Positions 50,296 to 63,441 of a stretch of 64,000 nucleotides of DNA are shown in pieces. The DNA is from Dirofilaria immitis (lineage: Eukaryota; Nematoda; Chromadorea; Rhabditida; Onchocercidae). The translations under genes were made by a program, and so were the position numbers. Below the pieces are notes generated by a model, which worked only from the letters and a program-made list of their open reading frames with translations, did no database searches and was not told where the DNA came from. Position 1 is the first letter of the stretch. Every line of letters begins with the position of its first letter. Location of the stretch: NCBI GenBank assembly GCA_024305405.1, contig JAKNDB010000085.1:62001-126000 (forward strand), read 5' to 3'.

Positions 50296-51942
50296 TCATA
50301 AAAATGGTAGATTGATCTCATTGATCTGTCGTTTTTCATCGGTATATTTCGGTTCAACTAAATTACTTCGACGATAACTTCCTTCAGGTATAAACCAAAA
50401 CAATCGAAGAAATACGACAGAAGACATCAACATCTACAACGTATATATTTTTATATTATTAATGAATGTCATTAAATTTTATAAATTAAATTTTAACTTT
50501 TAGTTAAGCGAGATAATATTTTCAAAATTAATGAAGCCTTGATAAACAATTGTATTCATTATTATTGATATTATTACTGCTACTGATATTAATATTTTTA
50601 GAAAGTTGCTAAAAGCAATAAGAATAATGGAAAGAATGAGAATATACTCACAAGTGAAATGAATGTGAGAATATCTTGGATGAAAATGAAAAGATCGCTC
50701 CATTTACAATTATAGGATAAATATTCATTTACACTACAACTAATCGATTTGCCAGATGAAAGCTTAAAGTTTAAATTTGTTTTATACGAAAAAAAAAATA
50801 AAATTTAAATTTTAACATTTGTTTGTTAATCCAAACGATAGCATAACTATCGTATCAACAAATTGAAATTTAATAATAAATATTGCTAATTGAATAATTA
50901 ATTCATCCATTTCTCAGATATAAAAATATAAAATTTTAGATATAAAATGTATTAAAAATAACTTTCTAAACTCTTATTTCTATTTATTTATTTGTTTGTT
51001 TAATACGAACTTCAAAAAAGTGATACATATGAATTGTTTACATTTAAAGCTAATTAATAGATCATCTACCGTATTCTTACTTATACGATGTTTCATCTAC
51101 CATATCCGAAATGAAAAAATATTTGATATTATATTTAAATAATTAATTATTAATTTTATAATAATAAAAAAAAAGAAACAAAATAAAAATTCTACAGCGC
51201 ACAAATCGACAGTTACAGTTGTAATAGCAATAGCAGTACGTAATATGAAAAAGAATACGGTAAAACAAAATACAAATCGTCGGCCGGATAGTAAGCCAGC
51301 GATAGCCATTGTAGCAATTGCGATCTCAATTTCAGCTAAAATGTAAAAGGTAAGTAGGTAGAGATTAGGCTGAATAATTTTATCATTTAGTTTACATATT
51401 TTTAACTCTTGAAATATCATCATGTGATATCTATCTATCATTTTGGGAATTTTATTCCGACGAAAGAATATTTCGGAAAAATAGAGGAAAAGTTTAAAAT
51501 AGAAATTATCTAAGTTAATCTTATTTTTATTTCTTTTTTATTATTATTATTTATCTTTACAGAATATTGAAATATTTGCTTATTTTATTACGATAACAAG
51601 GAAATATTTTTAACAATCATACTGTAATGCAAGAATTAGCAATACACCATTTCCTCATTTTCATAGAAAGGTATACTGTTGCTATTATTCAAAAATTCAA
51701 TAAATTATTCTTATTTTAACAAACTAACTGAACTTAGAACTTAATTATTTTCGACTTTCTTTTTTTTTTTTAAATGAAAATATCAAAAACATACGCCAAT
51801 GATGATTTTCAATCCATCCATAAATATTATTGTCCGTTGTAAACCTAATATTTTGTGCAATAAGATGAACAGAAATAAGCATACGATAAATACAGTAACC
51901 AGCAAAAATTGAACTCTCCAGTAGCTCCAAAATTTTAACCAT
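50296..51942 (-). CDS. Small multi-pass membrane protein of unknown family
   Basis: Four exons: 51942-51795, 51335-51217, 50733-50652, 50433-50296; about 162 residues. The start is an ATG (MVKILELLESS) 18 codons before a first hydrophobic segment (FAGYCIYRMLISVHLIA). Then a polar loop with NNIYGWIENHHW, a second helix (IAIATMAIAGLLSG), a third after RRF, and a fourth (DILTFISLMLMSSVVFL) before a basic, polar tail (GSYRRSNLVEPKYTDEKRQ). Predicted topology is four membrane passes. Exon 2 leaves in phase 0 but exon 3 needs phase 2; changing the A5 run at 51248-51252 by one or two bases would both fix this and alter the third helix, so that part is unsure. I do not recognise the family. Confidence 0.55.
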
Positions 51943-53294
51943 TTTTTCGTACAAAAATTATTAATATTTCAACGACAAATATCTTTTTCGGATAATACAA
52001 CTTTAACTGATAGGGTAAGATGTGAATTGCGAAATATAAATTAGAATTAGTGATAAATTGATGAAATATTCGATGATTCAGTAACCGACTGCTTACATAT
52101 ATTAATAAGATTGACAATAAATAAAAAATTGAAAATATTCCATTTTATGCTAAGTAATAATAAGCAAATTTTATACTTACAGTAATATATTGTTATGCTT
52201 TATTTCGATCGATATGATAATCATTTTTATCAAATCAAAAAATTTTGATATTTTTGATTTTGATAATTTCAGATTTCGATGGCTTGAAATTATTTTAGTA
52301 ATTTATGTGAAAAAATAAATTTGGCATGCTAAAATTATCGATTTCAAATTTATGAAAGCATTTCACTGGATTAAAAGTTAATTAACTTAAAATTATAGTA
52401 TCGAGAATGATTTCAGTCTTCATATGCTTCGAGATCATGACAAATTTAAATGTTTGATTTTTGAATGAAATTTTGACAATTTAAAAAATCAAATCACTGT
52501 CTTAGTTATCATGATTATGTCTTATATTTATCATCGAAATATGCTGATTAGATTTGATAAAATTAATTTTAATCTTTAAGTGTAAATTCATAAAATCATT
52601 TTAACTGATAAGATATTTTTAAGAAAAAAAAAAGAACTATTTAGAATTTTTTATGATAGCTTTTATTGCATTGCATTATTTTAATTTAATTGAAAAAAAG
52701 GCATTTGATTTATATTTTCATTCTCTCAAATTACTTTTTTCTTTCTTTTGAATCCTAATTCTTAATATAACTAAAATTGATTAGCTTATTTCAATCAATT
52801 CTAAATGCAATTTCATCGCTGATTAATACATGCTTATCAATGATAATCAATGTTCCATAATGAACATTTGCAATATTAACGTTGCTTATTAAAGTTTAAA
52901 AGATCAATGAACATTTGCAATATTAACGTTGCTTATTGAAGTTTAAAAGTATACGAATTTGATGGAAAAATTTTAGGCTAAACGTAGCAAAAAAAAATGG
53001 GAATGAAACTTAATTACATTTGGATAATTTAATTACGATGAATTTAATTATATTTTTAATTTACATTTTCATTCAATCAATTGAACTTTTAATATTCATT
53101 AAATTGTTTACTTTTATCATAATTTATTTGATACCGGTTATTCAATTGATTTCAGGTATTTTTTTTTTTGTAATAAATTTATTTGATTAATATTATCAAA
53201 CATTACATGAGAGAAGCGATCGAAAGTATGATATTTAATAAACAATATTAATTATGATCAATAAATGATGATCAATGAATATGTGAAAAGTTTA
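51943..53294. other. Intergenic, no gene seen
   Basis: AT-rich; holds a 47-bp two-copy duplication at 52859-52951 but no credible exon. Confidence 0.45.
52859..52951. repeat. 47-bp two-copy tandem duplication
   Basis: ATGAACATTTGCAATATTAA with the following CGTTGCTTATT(A/G)AAGTTTAAAAG occurs twice in direct succession with a single substitution in the core. Confidence 0.8.
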
Positions 53295-54494
53295 TTATTG
53301 TTCATTCATTCTGGCAATATCTTCAGCCGATAAAATTGTTCTGATACATGTTGGCCCAGGATTCATAATACATTTATGAGATGGTGGACATTCTATCGCT
53401 TCACATGCTACAAATTGATAATAGTTATTAATTTTTCAATGATATACTGATATGATAATATTGATTGGAAAATAATTTATATCAATTTTATATTATTTAA
53501 ATTAGCAAACAAATAAATTTGATAAATTTTACTTTATCATATTTTATTTGAAAAGTTAAATTTTGTATTATCATTAAAAGAATAACAAAATGTTCTAACT
53601 TCCTGGCGGGACACATTTTGCTATTTTACGACATGATCGGCCAATACAAGGTACTAATTTTTCTGCACATACTTGACCTGGTGGACAAGGTGGATGACTT
53701 CTACAGCCTGGAACTTCATGAAAATTCCAAACTTTCAATATGCAAGAAATTCTTGAAGCGGAATGCAAATTATAAAACATCAGAATGTTCTAATAAGTAA
53801 AATTTGTTATACTCTGATAATTTTGCTATCATAAATCCGGTCATATTTACTAAGCAGTACAGATAGATGAAATATATGCCTTAAAGTTCTAATTTCTCTG
53901 ATCACTACCTCTCGAGTTTACCAATGAAATGTAATAATATGCAAATTTTCAACATATCATAATCAAAACTCCCGCCAGTTGATTAAAAATTTCCCATATG
54001 TATTATACAGATAACTTTGTTGTCTAATAGAATTTGAACCTATTTATGTATGTATTATTCGAGAATATGCTGCAAAATGTTAAAACCTTTTGTACTATCA
54101 GGCATACAGGTAAGTATCGGTCGACATGGTGGATTATCACATGGAACAATATCGCGTTCTTGACAATATGTTCCCATCGGGCAAAAATGATCTACGCATG
54201 CTGAAATATTTTTAGGATGAAAAAAGAAAAAAAAATGAACTTATTAAAATTATTTTATCACAATGTAATAACATTTATTTGTTTAATTAAATTTTCTTTT
54301 TTGTATTTTTATTTCTATTCGTAAAAAGTTAGTTAAATTAATTTTGGAAATATATTAATTAAAATTATATAACAAATTATATTATTTGTTTGTTAGAAAT
54401 TGAATTTAGAAGATATATTAAAATTAATAAAATTTTTTTTTTTTAAATTATACTCACTTTCAAATCCATTAATTGTAATAAATGTGCCAAGAAT
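53295..54494 (-). CDS. Secreted cysteine-rich protein with repeated six-Cys modules (5' exon missing)
   Basis: Four exons recognised: 54494-54458, 54200-54096, 53713-53600, 53407-53295. The first gives a short hydrophobic run (ILGTFITING), probably the second half of a signal peptide whose ATG exon lies further upstream and was not found. The next two each encode one module with spacing C-x4/5-C-x5-C-x6/7-C-x4-C-x5-C (CPMGTYCQERDIVPC; CPPGQVCAEKLVPC) and the last a shortened four-Cys module (CPPSHKC) and a polar tail ending NEQ. Every internal junction is phase 1, so modules can be added or lost without breaking frame. The pattern suggests an extracellular disulfide-rich protein, broadly like small nematode Cys-rich secreted proteins, but no named domain was recognised. 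A toxin or protease-inhibitor role is not supported by anything visible. Confidence 0.72.
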
Positions 54495-54720
54495 CTGAAA
54501 CTTTGCAATAGTTTAGAATTTGAAGAGAATATTTTTAAAAATGTATTAAGAATCTGAAAACTTTTTTAATAGTTTACAATTTGAAGAGAATATTTTTAAA
54601 AATGTGTTAAGAATCTGAAAACTTTTTAATAGTTTACAATTTGAAGAGAATATTTTTAAAAATGTGTTAAGAATCTGAAAACTTTTTTAATAGTTTACAA
54701 TTTGAAGAGAATATTTTTTA
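54490..54720. repeat. 61-bp tandem repeat, about four copies, carrying copies of a splice acceptor
   Basis: The unit reads AATCTGAAAACTTTTTTAAT then AGTTTACAATTTGAAGAGAA and TATTTTTAAAAATGTGTTAAG. The copy nearest the gene includes the real acceptor and first bases of the exon at 54494; the other copies repeat that acceptor at about 54554, 54615 and 54675 (minus strand TTTTCAG then ATTCTT). Confidence 0.85.
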
Positions 54721-57700
54721 AAAAAAAAAAAAGATAGAAAACTTTATACATTTATTTATTATAAGAATAAATTAGAATAAATATTTTTTCGATTAAATGA
54801 AATTGCAAAATTATTTATAAAATTTATTTTAAAACAAAAATAAAAGAAAAAAAAAAGATAATTTATTTAATAAAATTTCTAACTATTAAAAATGTTGAAA
54901 GCATTTTTGTAGTTGTAATAGTTTGTTGAAAACAATTATAATGTAGCTTGAATTCACCCACACATACACATATACACACATATACACACCGAATTGTTTT
55001 GGTTTAAATGAGAAGTAAAATACAAATTTCAAAAGTTAAATATAAATTTTAAATGAAAGAAAAAAACAGGTTTTAATTTGAAGAAGTAAAAAAATAAATA
55101 AATAAATAAAAAATGAGAAAAGTTAGGAAGAAGAGAAGTACTTTTTTTTTTTTCTTTTACTTTCATTTGGCAATTTCTCATTCATTTCATTTCATTGTAT
55201 CAATGATATTTTAAATGTCAATAAATTAAAATTTCGTAAAAATAGATGATAGTAAGAGGAAAGAAATTGAAAACATTCGATATATATATATGTATATATT
55301 AATGATTAATTAATAAAATACATTGCTATTAGATCAGTTACGTACATACGTAAATTCACGTATCTTTGGAATGGCTTAGTTTAATATGATATTATGATTT
55401 GTAACAACAAATATTTAATAATATTATATTCTATTAAAGTGTTATCATTCTATTATTCATACTAAAAATGCTAATCACGATCATTGCTGCCGTATTAAAT
55501 TAGATCAGTTACGTACATACCTAAATTGTTATAAGATCTATCGATATGCAAATATTAATCATGTTGAAGTTGAAATTTTATCATCACTTATATAACGTGA
55601 TAATTCGAATAATATTTATCAAATTATCAATAATATATCAAAAATACTAGTTACAAACATGCATTTTAAAAAAAATGAAATAAGAAATGGAAATTGAAAA
55701 AGAAATATTTTATTTACGAATATATACTTGAATTTACGTGAACACATAGACGTACGGCTTAATTAAGCGTATATGAAAGCGATGAAGTAAGCAATATCCG
55801 ACGCCAATATTTTTGGATGACGGAAGTTTGAAATGAAAATTATATATGATAAATGATATTATTAAGTTTAACACTAATCGATATTATATTTGGCAACATA
55901 ACAAGATTGATAAAAATTGACATTTTTTTTCAAATATAAAATTAAGCATTATAATATGCTTAACACTTCCTTTATCACTGATCTATTTATATTCGATCAG
56001 ATGCGAATTATCATTGAATTTCAGAAGATTACGAAATAATTAGTCTTTCCTGAAAAATAAATATTGCATTGTATTTATTTTTTCAATTTATTGCAGTAAA
56101 AATCACAAGCATCATAAATTAATCTGAATCTGAATGATGCCAGTTTCAATGAATACTACCGTATCCGAAGCATTTAATCTTAATGTAATGCCAATGCTTT
56201 GCCATTTGTATTAAATTAATCATTTCATCTATCGTAGAATCGTTGAATCATCAAGATGATGAATGATGAATCTACTGAAGTATATTCATCCTTATTTATT
56301 TGATTATTGATAAGCGAGGAAAGAATATATTTGATTATTGATAAGTGAGGAAAGAATGTTAATAAATTCAAATGAAAGCAAAAATTAATTAATTAACAAA
56401 AGATTTATTTAAATTTAGTGAATAAATATACATATTGAATTAAATTGATACATATCATTCATATCATTTTTGGCCATTTTTATCATAACAATTTTTCTAA
56501 TCAAATTCAAATTTTCATATTTAAAAATTTAACGAATAAACAAAATTCAGTGCATATCAATTCATTTGATATTTTATCAAATTTCGATTTTATCAAATTA
56601 TTTTATCAAATTTATTTTATTTTATCAAATTTATTTTATCAAATTTTTATCTATAAAAATTCCTATGCATTTTGCTGCTTCGGGATAACATTAATTTATT
56701 CAATTCAGTCAATATTTATAAATATGTAAGCGAGAAAAGTGATAGTTTCCATTCGTCTGATATTTATCACATTTAGTGATAATATTAACTTATTCAATTT
56801 AATCAATATTTATGATTATGTAAGCGGGAAAATTAATAGTTTATCCATTGTAATATGCTTATTCAATTCTTTTTATACATTTATTTAATTTCCAATTTTC
56901 ATTTCCGATTGTAAAATTTTGCATTTCCTACTGTCCTCTGTTTGTTATATGCATTCATTTAAGATAATACATTATTTCCTTTAATTATGCATATTTAGCT
57001 ATAATACATCTCTGCTAGTATTCTTTCTCTTCTTCTTATCTTTAAGTATTATCAATTAAATTTTATAGCAAATCAAATCCCTCATGAATCTTTTATTACA
57101 TAACTAACTGATCGAGATGATTCAGATGGCAAAATAATTTCTGCCATTTTTTTATTTTATTAGATTACTATAAATTAAATGATATATGTATTTAGATAAA
57201 TTATTCTTATCTTTTCCTTAATTTTATCATATCTTTTGCTACTATTTTATTTTAATTAATTTAATTATCTCGTTCGTTTTTAATCTTAATTTTATACAAG
57301 CAATAATCTTTCAATGTTCGAGATTATTTTTATTCATGATGAAATATTTTGTTGATATGATAATTTTATAATTCACTCTAACATTTACATAATTCTGTTA
57401 CTCGAGAAATTAATTTAATTTATCAATACTTTTTTATTTATAATAAGACATATTTTCGTTTTATCATAAAATATACCCTAATATTACGTATAGTAATCTG
57501 ATCGTTTTATTTATTTGAATTGATTGAAAAGAAATGAATATAATCAAAAATAAACAATTATTGATAGCGTGAATTTAATTTTAACATATTGTAAAATATT
57601 TTTTTGATAAGAAATAAATTGTAATCAAAATTACCAATTATATTTTATATTTTGATAAGTATTATTTGTCATCGATAATTAACATTCAACAATTTCACTC

Positions 57701-60700
57701 TTCGTTCATTCTTGCTTACTAATTTTCATTTGTTTCATCCTTTATCGGCAATTTTATCTTTACGATATATATTAGCACTTCAAAAAATAATGTAAACAAC
57801 AAAAAAATAAATAAATAAATAAATTTAACTTTTCGATAATTTAGCTTAAGAAGTATTTCGTTTTTTTTTCCTTGTTTTTTTTTTTAAAAATTAAAAATTA
57901 TTTATCGAGAAAAGAGTGATGTTTATTTTTGCATCATTGTTAAATTTAAAATTATTATTTATCGAAAATAATTGATTTTTATAATTTGAGATGGAAATTT
58001 TGCAATATTTTTTTGTCAAATTTTAATTAAAACGATAATCGATTAATATTAAGGAAATATTTAAAAAAAAAAAAAATTTCATTTCCAATACTAACATTAA
58101 TAAGGAAAAAATTTAATTAAAAAGAAAAGAAAAGAATTCAAATAAATACTTAAATGGAAATTTATAAATTGTTAAAATTAAAAAATATGAGAAAATAATT
58201 AGTAATTTTAGAAGTAATTTAGGAATAATTACATCTGTCCGAGAAACCTTCGCCTTTTCTGCATCCTCAAATAATCGATAGGCATAAAAAGATTTTAATT
58301 TTTAAGAAAATAATAGAAATAGCAAAATTATAAATGAATGAATAAATTATGCAATATATCGATAATAACAGGTAGTATTGATGAAAGGAAGAAAAGTTTC
58401 AGCATGCTGATTTCTTTCCATTTCTTAAATATCTACAATATCAAAATCGCATTATTTTATAAGATATATTAAAATTGATTCATCACTTATATCGGCTGAT
58501 TGATTAAATCATCAATGATCTGATCTTTGCTAAAAAAAAAAAATTTGATCAAACTAATTTGCATTTATCGTTTAAAAAATTTTAAGCAATGAAGGATTAA
58601 TTATTGGTTATTTGCAAAAAAAAAAAAAAAACACTAATCATTTCAAGCATTTTTAGTTAAAATTATTTTTTAAATTTTTACTAAATGATAATGATAATTT
58701 TTGCCATATCTTAGAACATTAAAATAGCTGAAAATGATGATCAATGATCCTTGTTATACTACGATGCTAGATTAATGGCAAAATAAACTTAGGCGTATTT
58801 TCTCGTACTACACTAAGACTTACGCCGATGCACTTCAATGATTACAGTATACAAGCAGTGCTCTAAGTTTCATAGAAATTGAATTTAAGCAATTTAAATT
58901 TTCCTTTAATTTTATTTCTTATTTACTATCATGCAACAATCGTAAATATTGTCACTAGCAGATTCTTGATTTCATCATTAAAATTAATTACTCCAATTCA
59001 GAATCCTTTGCAATTATCAATTCAGAATCCCTTTGCAATCATTTTTTTACATCATCATCATCATCATCATAAATTATTGCATTCATATTTTAGATTATAT
59101 TAATTCGATTATGAAATTATTGCAAATTTTTAATTTTGAATAAATCTAACTAAGATTAATTCATCTAAGAAATATTTATTGAAAAAAAAAAAAAAAGGAA
59201 AAGCGAAAGAATTTTTGGGGAAAAAAAAAAGAAAGAGAAAAGAGAGCAATTCATGAATAATAAATTAGGCAAATCTATTACGAGAATGAATTGATATATG
59301 TATATAAAGCTGATTTCGTATCTAACCTATAAATAATTTTTTCAATATTCTTTGTTTTCTCATTTCATTATTCCTTTCATTATTGAAAACATATTATCCT
59401 ATTCATCAAAATTAATTTTCTATAATTTAAAAAAATAATAATAATAATTTTGCATAATATTTTATCATCATTTGTTTATCGAATAAATTGAAATTATTCC
59501 CCTCCCCCATACTATTAATATAAAACACCTGTATAATTTGTATAATACGTAAAAATGAAACGTAAAAACGTGAAAACATGCATAATATATGTTTATATAA
59601 TAGAAAAAATGTTAATAATATATAATAAATATTATGCATATTTTACTTATCTCAATAATGCACATTTTCATACTCTATCAAATTTGTAAATTTATAAATG
59701 ATTGATGATTGCTTGATGATTTAGATCATCTTGATTTAGTTTTGATCGTCTTATTTTTATTCAAACAAACCGAATCAATTAATCACAAACGTAATGAGGA
59801 AGAGGATGTAAAAGGAAATCTGAAAATAGGCAAATAGAAGAGGCATGATTCGAGAGTTAGAAAGATTAAGGAACAACTTAAAGGAACTCAATACTATTGA
59901 GAAATTAATCCTACAATTTTTATTTTTCTTCAAGTGCAAAGTAAAAGTGTAAAAGTGAAAGTGTGATAAGAGCAGAAACGATCCGTCAGCAATTCATCGC
60001 AACACTTATTGTTGAATTTTCTGAAATTTTATAAACTTAGTTGCTATTTGATATTTAATTTTTATCTTCATGTGTTATCAGTGGAATAAAAAAGTAAATA
60101 TCATTTTTTTTTATCTCTTCTTCAATTGGTTTTTTTATCAACGATTTATTGAAATGAAATGATAGGATTAGAGAGTGATAGGCAAAAGAGAGAGAGAGGA
60201 GAAAGGAAAGAAAAAATGAAGAAATACTTTCGTCCGAAGAAGTTAAATGATGAGAATTTGTTTAAAGTTGGGAATGTTAAAAGAATTACAACTCAATTCT
60301 GTTAATCTTTGAGATAATTTTTTTTCTTATCTATGATAATATGATAATAATAATTTAATAATAATTTTTATTATTATGATAATAATAATTTGATAAGAAA
60401 TGGAACAACACGAAATGTTAACAATTTGTTTTTGCTCATTTGCTAGTTATTAGTTAAAGAGGGAAGCAAGAATGATAATTAGTTGTGATAAATTGATAAA
60501 GTCTGCTATTGCATCTATTACTGCTGCTGCTATGTAAAAGTAGCAATTATTATATATCTTCTGATGAAGATATGGAAAGATAAGAATAAATCGAAATTAG
60601 CCATTCTTGACAAGATGTCATCATCATCATCAATTTCAATACCAATTATATTTATAGCAAAGCAAATGAAATTGATATAAATACAATTGATGATTCCATC

Positions 60701-61865
60701 TTGATTATTATTTTTAAGAAAAATTACTGTTATTATAAATATTCAAATCAGTTAAAGCTCATTTCAGATTGATAATAAATTTCAAATTTTTATAGCACGA
60801 AAGATTTTTGATGAAAAAAAAAAATTTTGAATGTTTCAATAATTATTCTATTAATTTCGTCTATTTAATTAATATTCTTTTTTTTTCTTTAACCTTTTTC
60901 TAATCCATTTTTTTCCATCTTTTTTCTCTTTCCTTTGTTTTTTTTTTGAAATAACGAATAGTTTTTATTAATTTGAAAATTTGTTAAAAATTATTTTATA
61001 TTAAAATTAATTAATTAATTAAAAATTAATTAACGACGGGATAGTTTAATTTGTTAAAAATGTATGAAATTTATTTTTACAATAAGATAATTTATGTGTA
61101 AATATTGGAACGAAATGGGGAAAACATTTTTTATTTGTTAGTTGAAGGCATTTTGTAAAACATTAAATAAAATTGAAATTTATTTATTTGCATCCGATGC
61201 AAATCGATGGATAAATAACGTCATGAACTTCGATTAAAATATAAATTATTGAATTATCAAATGTATTTTATCTATTCGGTCACTTTTCTTGTTTATCTTT
61301 TTATTCCTTAATTTATCATTTATTTTCAGTATGATAGACAATTTTTTCTTTTCCAAATTTTTATTACTTAATTATTCAATACATCTTTTTATTGCAAATT
61401 ATTTAATTAAAAAAAAAAAAAAAAAATCATTTACTCGTTGTAATATTAATTATTGAAATTATTAAGTTACAATTTTTGTCTTTTTAAAATTATTGTAATA
61501 ACGGAAAAATTGAATAAATCTATCGAAATGATTTGAAATATATGTTACCTTTATTATTGTATTATTAAATAATTTCAGGTAAACTTATATATTTGAATAT
61601 ATTTGTGCAAATTTCTTCCGCCATTGATTCTTTCATCTTTCTTAGAAAACAAAGTGATTTCGAGTTTTTCGAATAATATTCAAGCTTTTAAGATTTATGT
61701 TGGCCTTTTTTTTTTTGTGCCAAAAAAAAATTTAATTAAACGATTGTAATGATAGTATGAAAGATTTATTTTTCGAAATTGTCCTCTACCGAACGATAGC
61801 GAAATTTTGATGTTTTAATTTATTCGCATTTTCGAAAATTTTGTCTTCAAGCAGCCATTAGATGG
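54721..61865. other. Gene desert, extremely AT-rich
   Basis: About 7.1 kb dominated by A/T runs and short repeats such as TCATCATCATCATCATCATC at 59050-59069. ORFs at 56445-56729, 58879-59103 and 59427-59639 are low-complexity Ile/Phe/Tyr-rich frames and are not accepted. A less AT-rich patch at 58785-58870 contains the inverted pair GGCGTA / TACGCC. The missing first exon of the cysteine-rich gene should lie at the left end. Confidence 0.5.
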
Positions 61866-61872
61866 GTTGCCT

Positions 61873-61950
61873 TTAGCATGGACAAGCAATTTGATGATTA
61901 AACGTTTGGCTCAAAATCATTCGTGGCCTAAGCCTTGTCCATATTGCTAA
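61873..61950. ncRNA. Imperfect hairpin, weak small-RNA precursor candidate
   Basis: TTAGC (61873-61877) pairs with GCTAA (61946-61950) and ATGGACAAG (61878-61886) with CTTGTCCAT (61934-61942), giving a 14-pair stem with a three-base bulge; ATGATT (61894-61899) pairs with AATCAT (61915-61920) nearer the loop. The segment is much less AT-rich than its surroundings and has no open frame. The internal loop (7 by 13 bases) is large for a microRNA precursor, and no known microRNA seed was recognised. Confidence 0.3.
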
Positions 61951-62770
61951 CATCTCTATAAGATGTGTCATGATTCAAGACTAAGCTAAGCTTTGTTTTT
62001 TCAAACTTGAAAATTTTTTGTTTTTAATTTTATTCTAACCACATACAAGAAATTTTTATTGAAACTTTCTTGCTCCGCTAAGTTAAATTCTATAGTCTAC
62101 TCTTATTTCATTGTTAAACAACAACAACAATAACAAGAACAAAAAAAAAAAAAATTCTAACTTTTTATGTTAGTAATATTAAATTATTGAAATATCAAAC
62201 AAACTAAAAATGATGAAAGCTATAGTTATTTTGAATAGCAAAAATTAAATTCTAATTCAATCGAATTTTAAATTTACTTTTGCAAGATTATTTTTACATT
62301 TTATATTAGCTTAATGATCGATATAGTCTATTCTTTGAATTATTCTGCTTAAAAGAAAATTTATTTTCATAAATTACTACAAATTTCATTTCGATCGATC
62401 GAAGTTTATTGCTTCCATTAGGATATGTCTGCTTTAAAATATTTATTTCATTCTACCTTGCATGAATTATATTATCAAATTAAATGCACCAAAAAAAAAA
62501 AAATAATGCATTTTCATATTCTTTCACTCTCATATTATCATTATCATTTTGATATTTACATTTTCAATGAAAGAATTGCAAAAGAAAAAAGAAAAAAAAA
62601 ACCTAAACAAAAATTGTGATAAAATTCCGAAAAATTTTAATTATAATTAGGAAATTATTGATTAGAACATTTGAATAATTTCATATTTAAAAGATTGAAA
62701 TGTTTTCGTTTCATTTTTTTTTTTTTATATCAATGCTATAATTCAAAAATTATTGCTAATTTTTTTACAC
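61951..62770. other. Intergenic, no gene seen
   Basis: AT-rich spacer with AAC/AAT-type simple sequence near 62118-62135. The plus-strand frame at 62425-62619 is low-complexity with a Lys-rich end and is not accepted. Confidence 0.4.
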
Positions 62771-62985
62771 AAATGCTATACGTACGTAATTAATCAGAAA
62801 TGCTATACGTACGTAATTAATTAGAAATGCTACACGTACGTAGTTAATCAGAAATGCTACACGTACGTAATTAGAAATGCTATACGTACGTAATTAATTA
62901 GAAATGCTACATGTACGTAATTAATTGGAAATGCTATATGTACGTAATTAATTAGAAATGCTACACGTACGTAATTAATTAGATG
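62771..62985. repeat. 27-bp tandem repeat with palindromic core, eight copies
   Basis: Unit AAATGCTA(C/T)ACGTACGT followed by AATTAATTAG. Eight copies, one shortened to about 23 bases. Each holds the palindrome ACGTACGT (ATGTACGT in two copies) and most an AATTAATT palindrome. Confidence 0.9.
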
Positions 62986-63441
62986 TTAATAGCATTTATT
63001 TGTTGTTGTACATAAAGTACGTCTAATGTAAAATGATAACGTTTGATTGCTAATCATTAGCAAATTATATTAATACAAATTAAATCTAAGCATTAGCTCA
63101 AAAGTCTTCAAGAAATGAATGAACAAAAAAAGTACAAAGATGTGACATAAATTAGCTTTTTATGAAATTTCGAGAATTTAGATTAAATGATACTATAATA
63201 TACTGCTTGTCAATATTTTGATCAACTTCCTTTTCTAAACTTTCAATAAAATATTCATTAATTCTTGCATTCTACATTGTATTGTCATTTTTTTTTTTTT
63301 TGATGATTTCTTCTAAGCACAACTTTTTTACTTCCTAAATCATTAAATTTCTGAAAAAAAAAAAAAGAACAAATATGAACTAAAACGAATCAATTGATAA
63401 GAAAAATACGGTAGAATTATGAAAGTGTTTATGAAAGAGTT

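Noticed and set aside
56445..56729. Plus-strand ORF of 94 codons
   Set aside because: Low-complexity Ile/Phe/Asn-rich frame from TTTTATCAAATTTA repeats, with no splice or start context.
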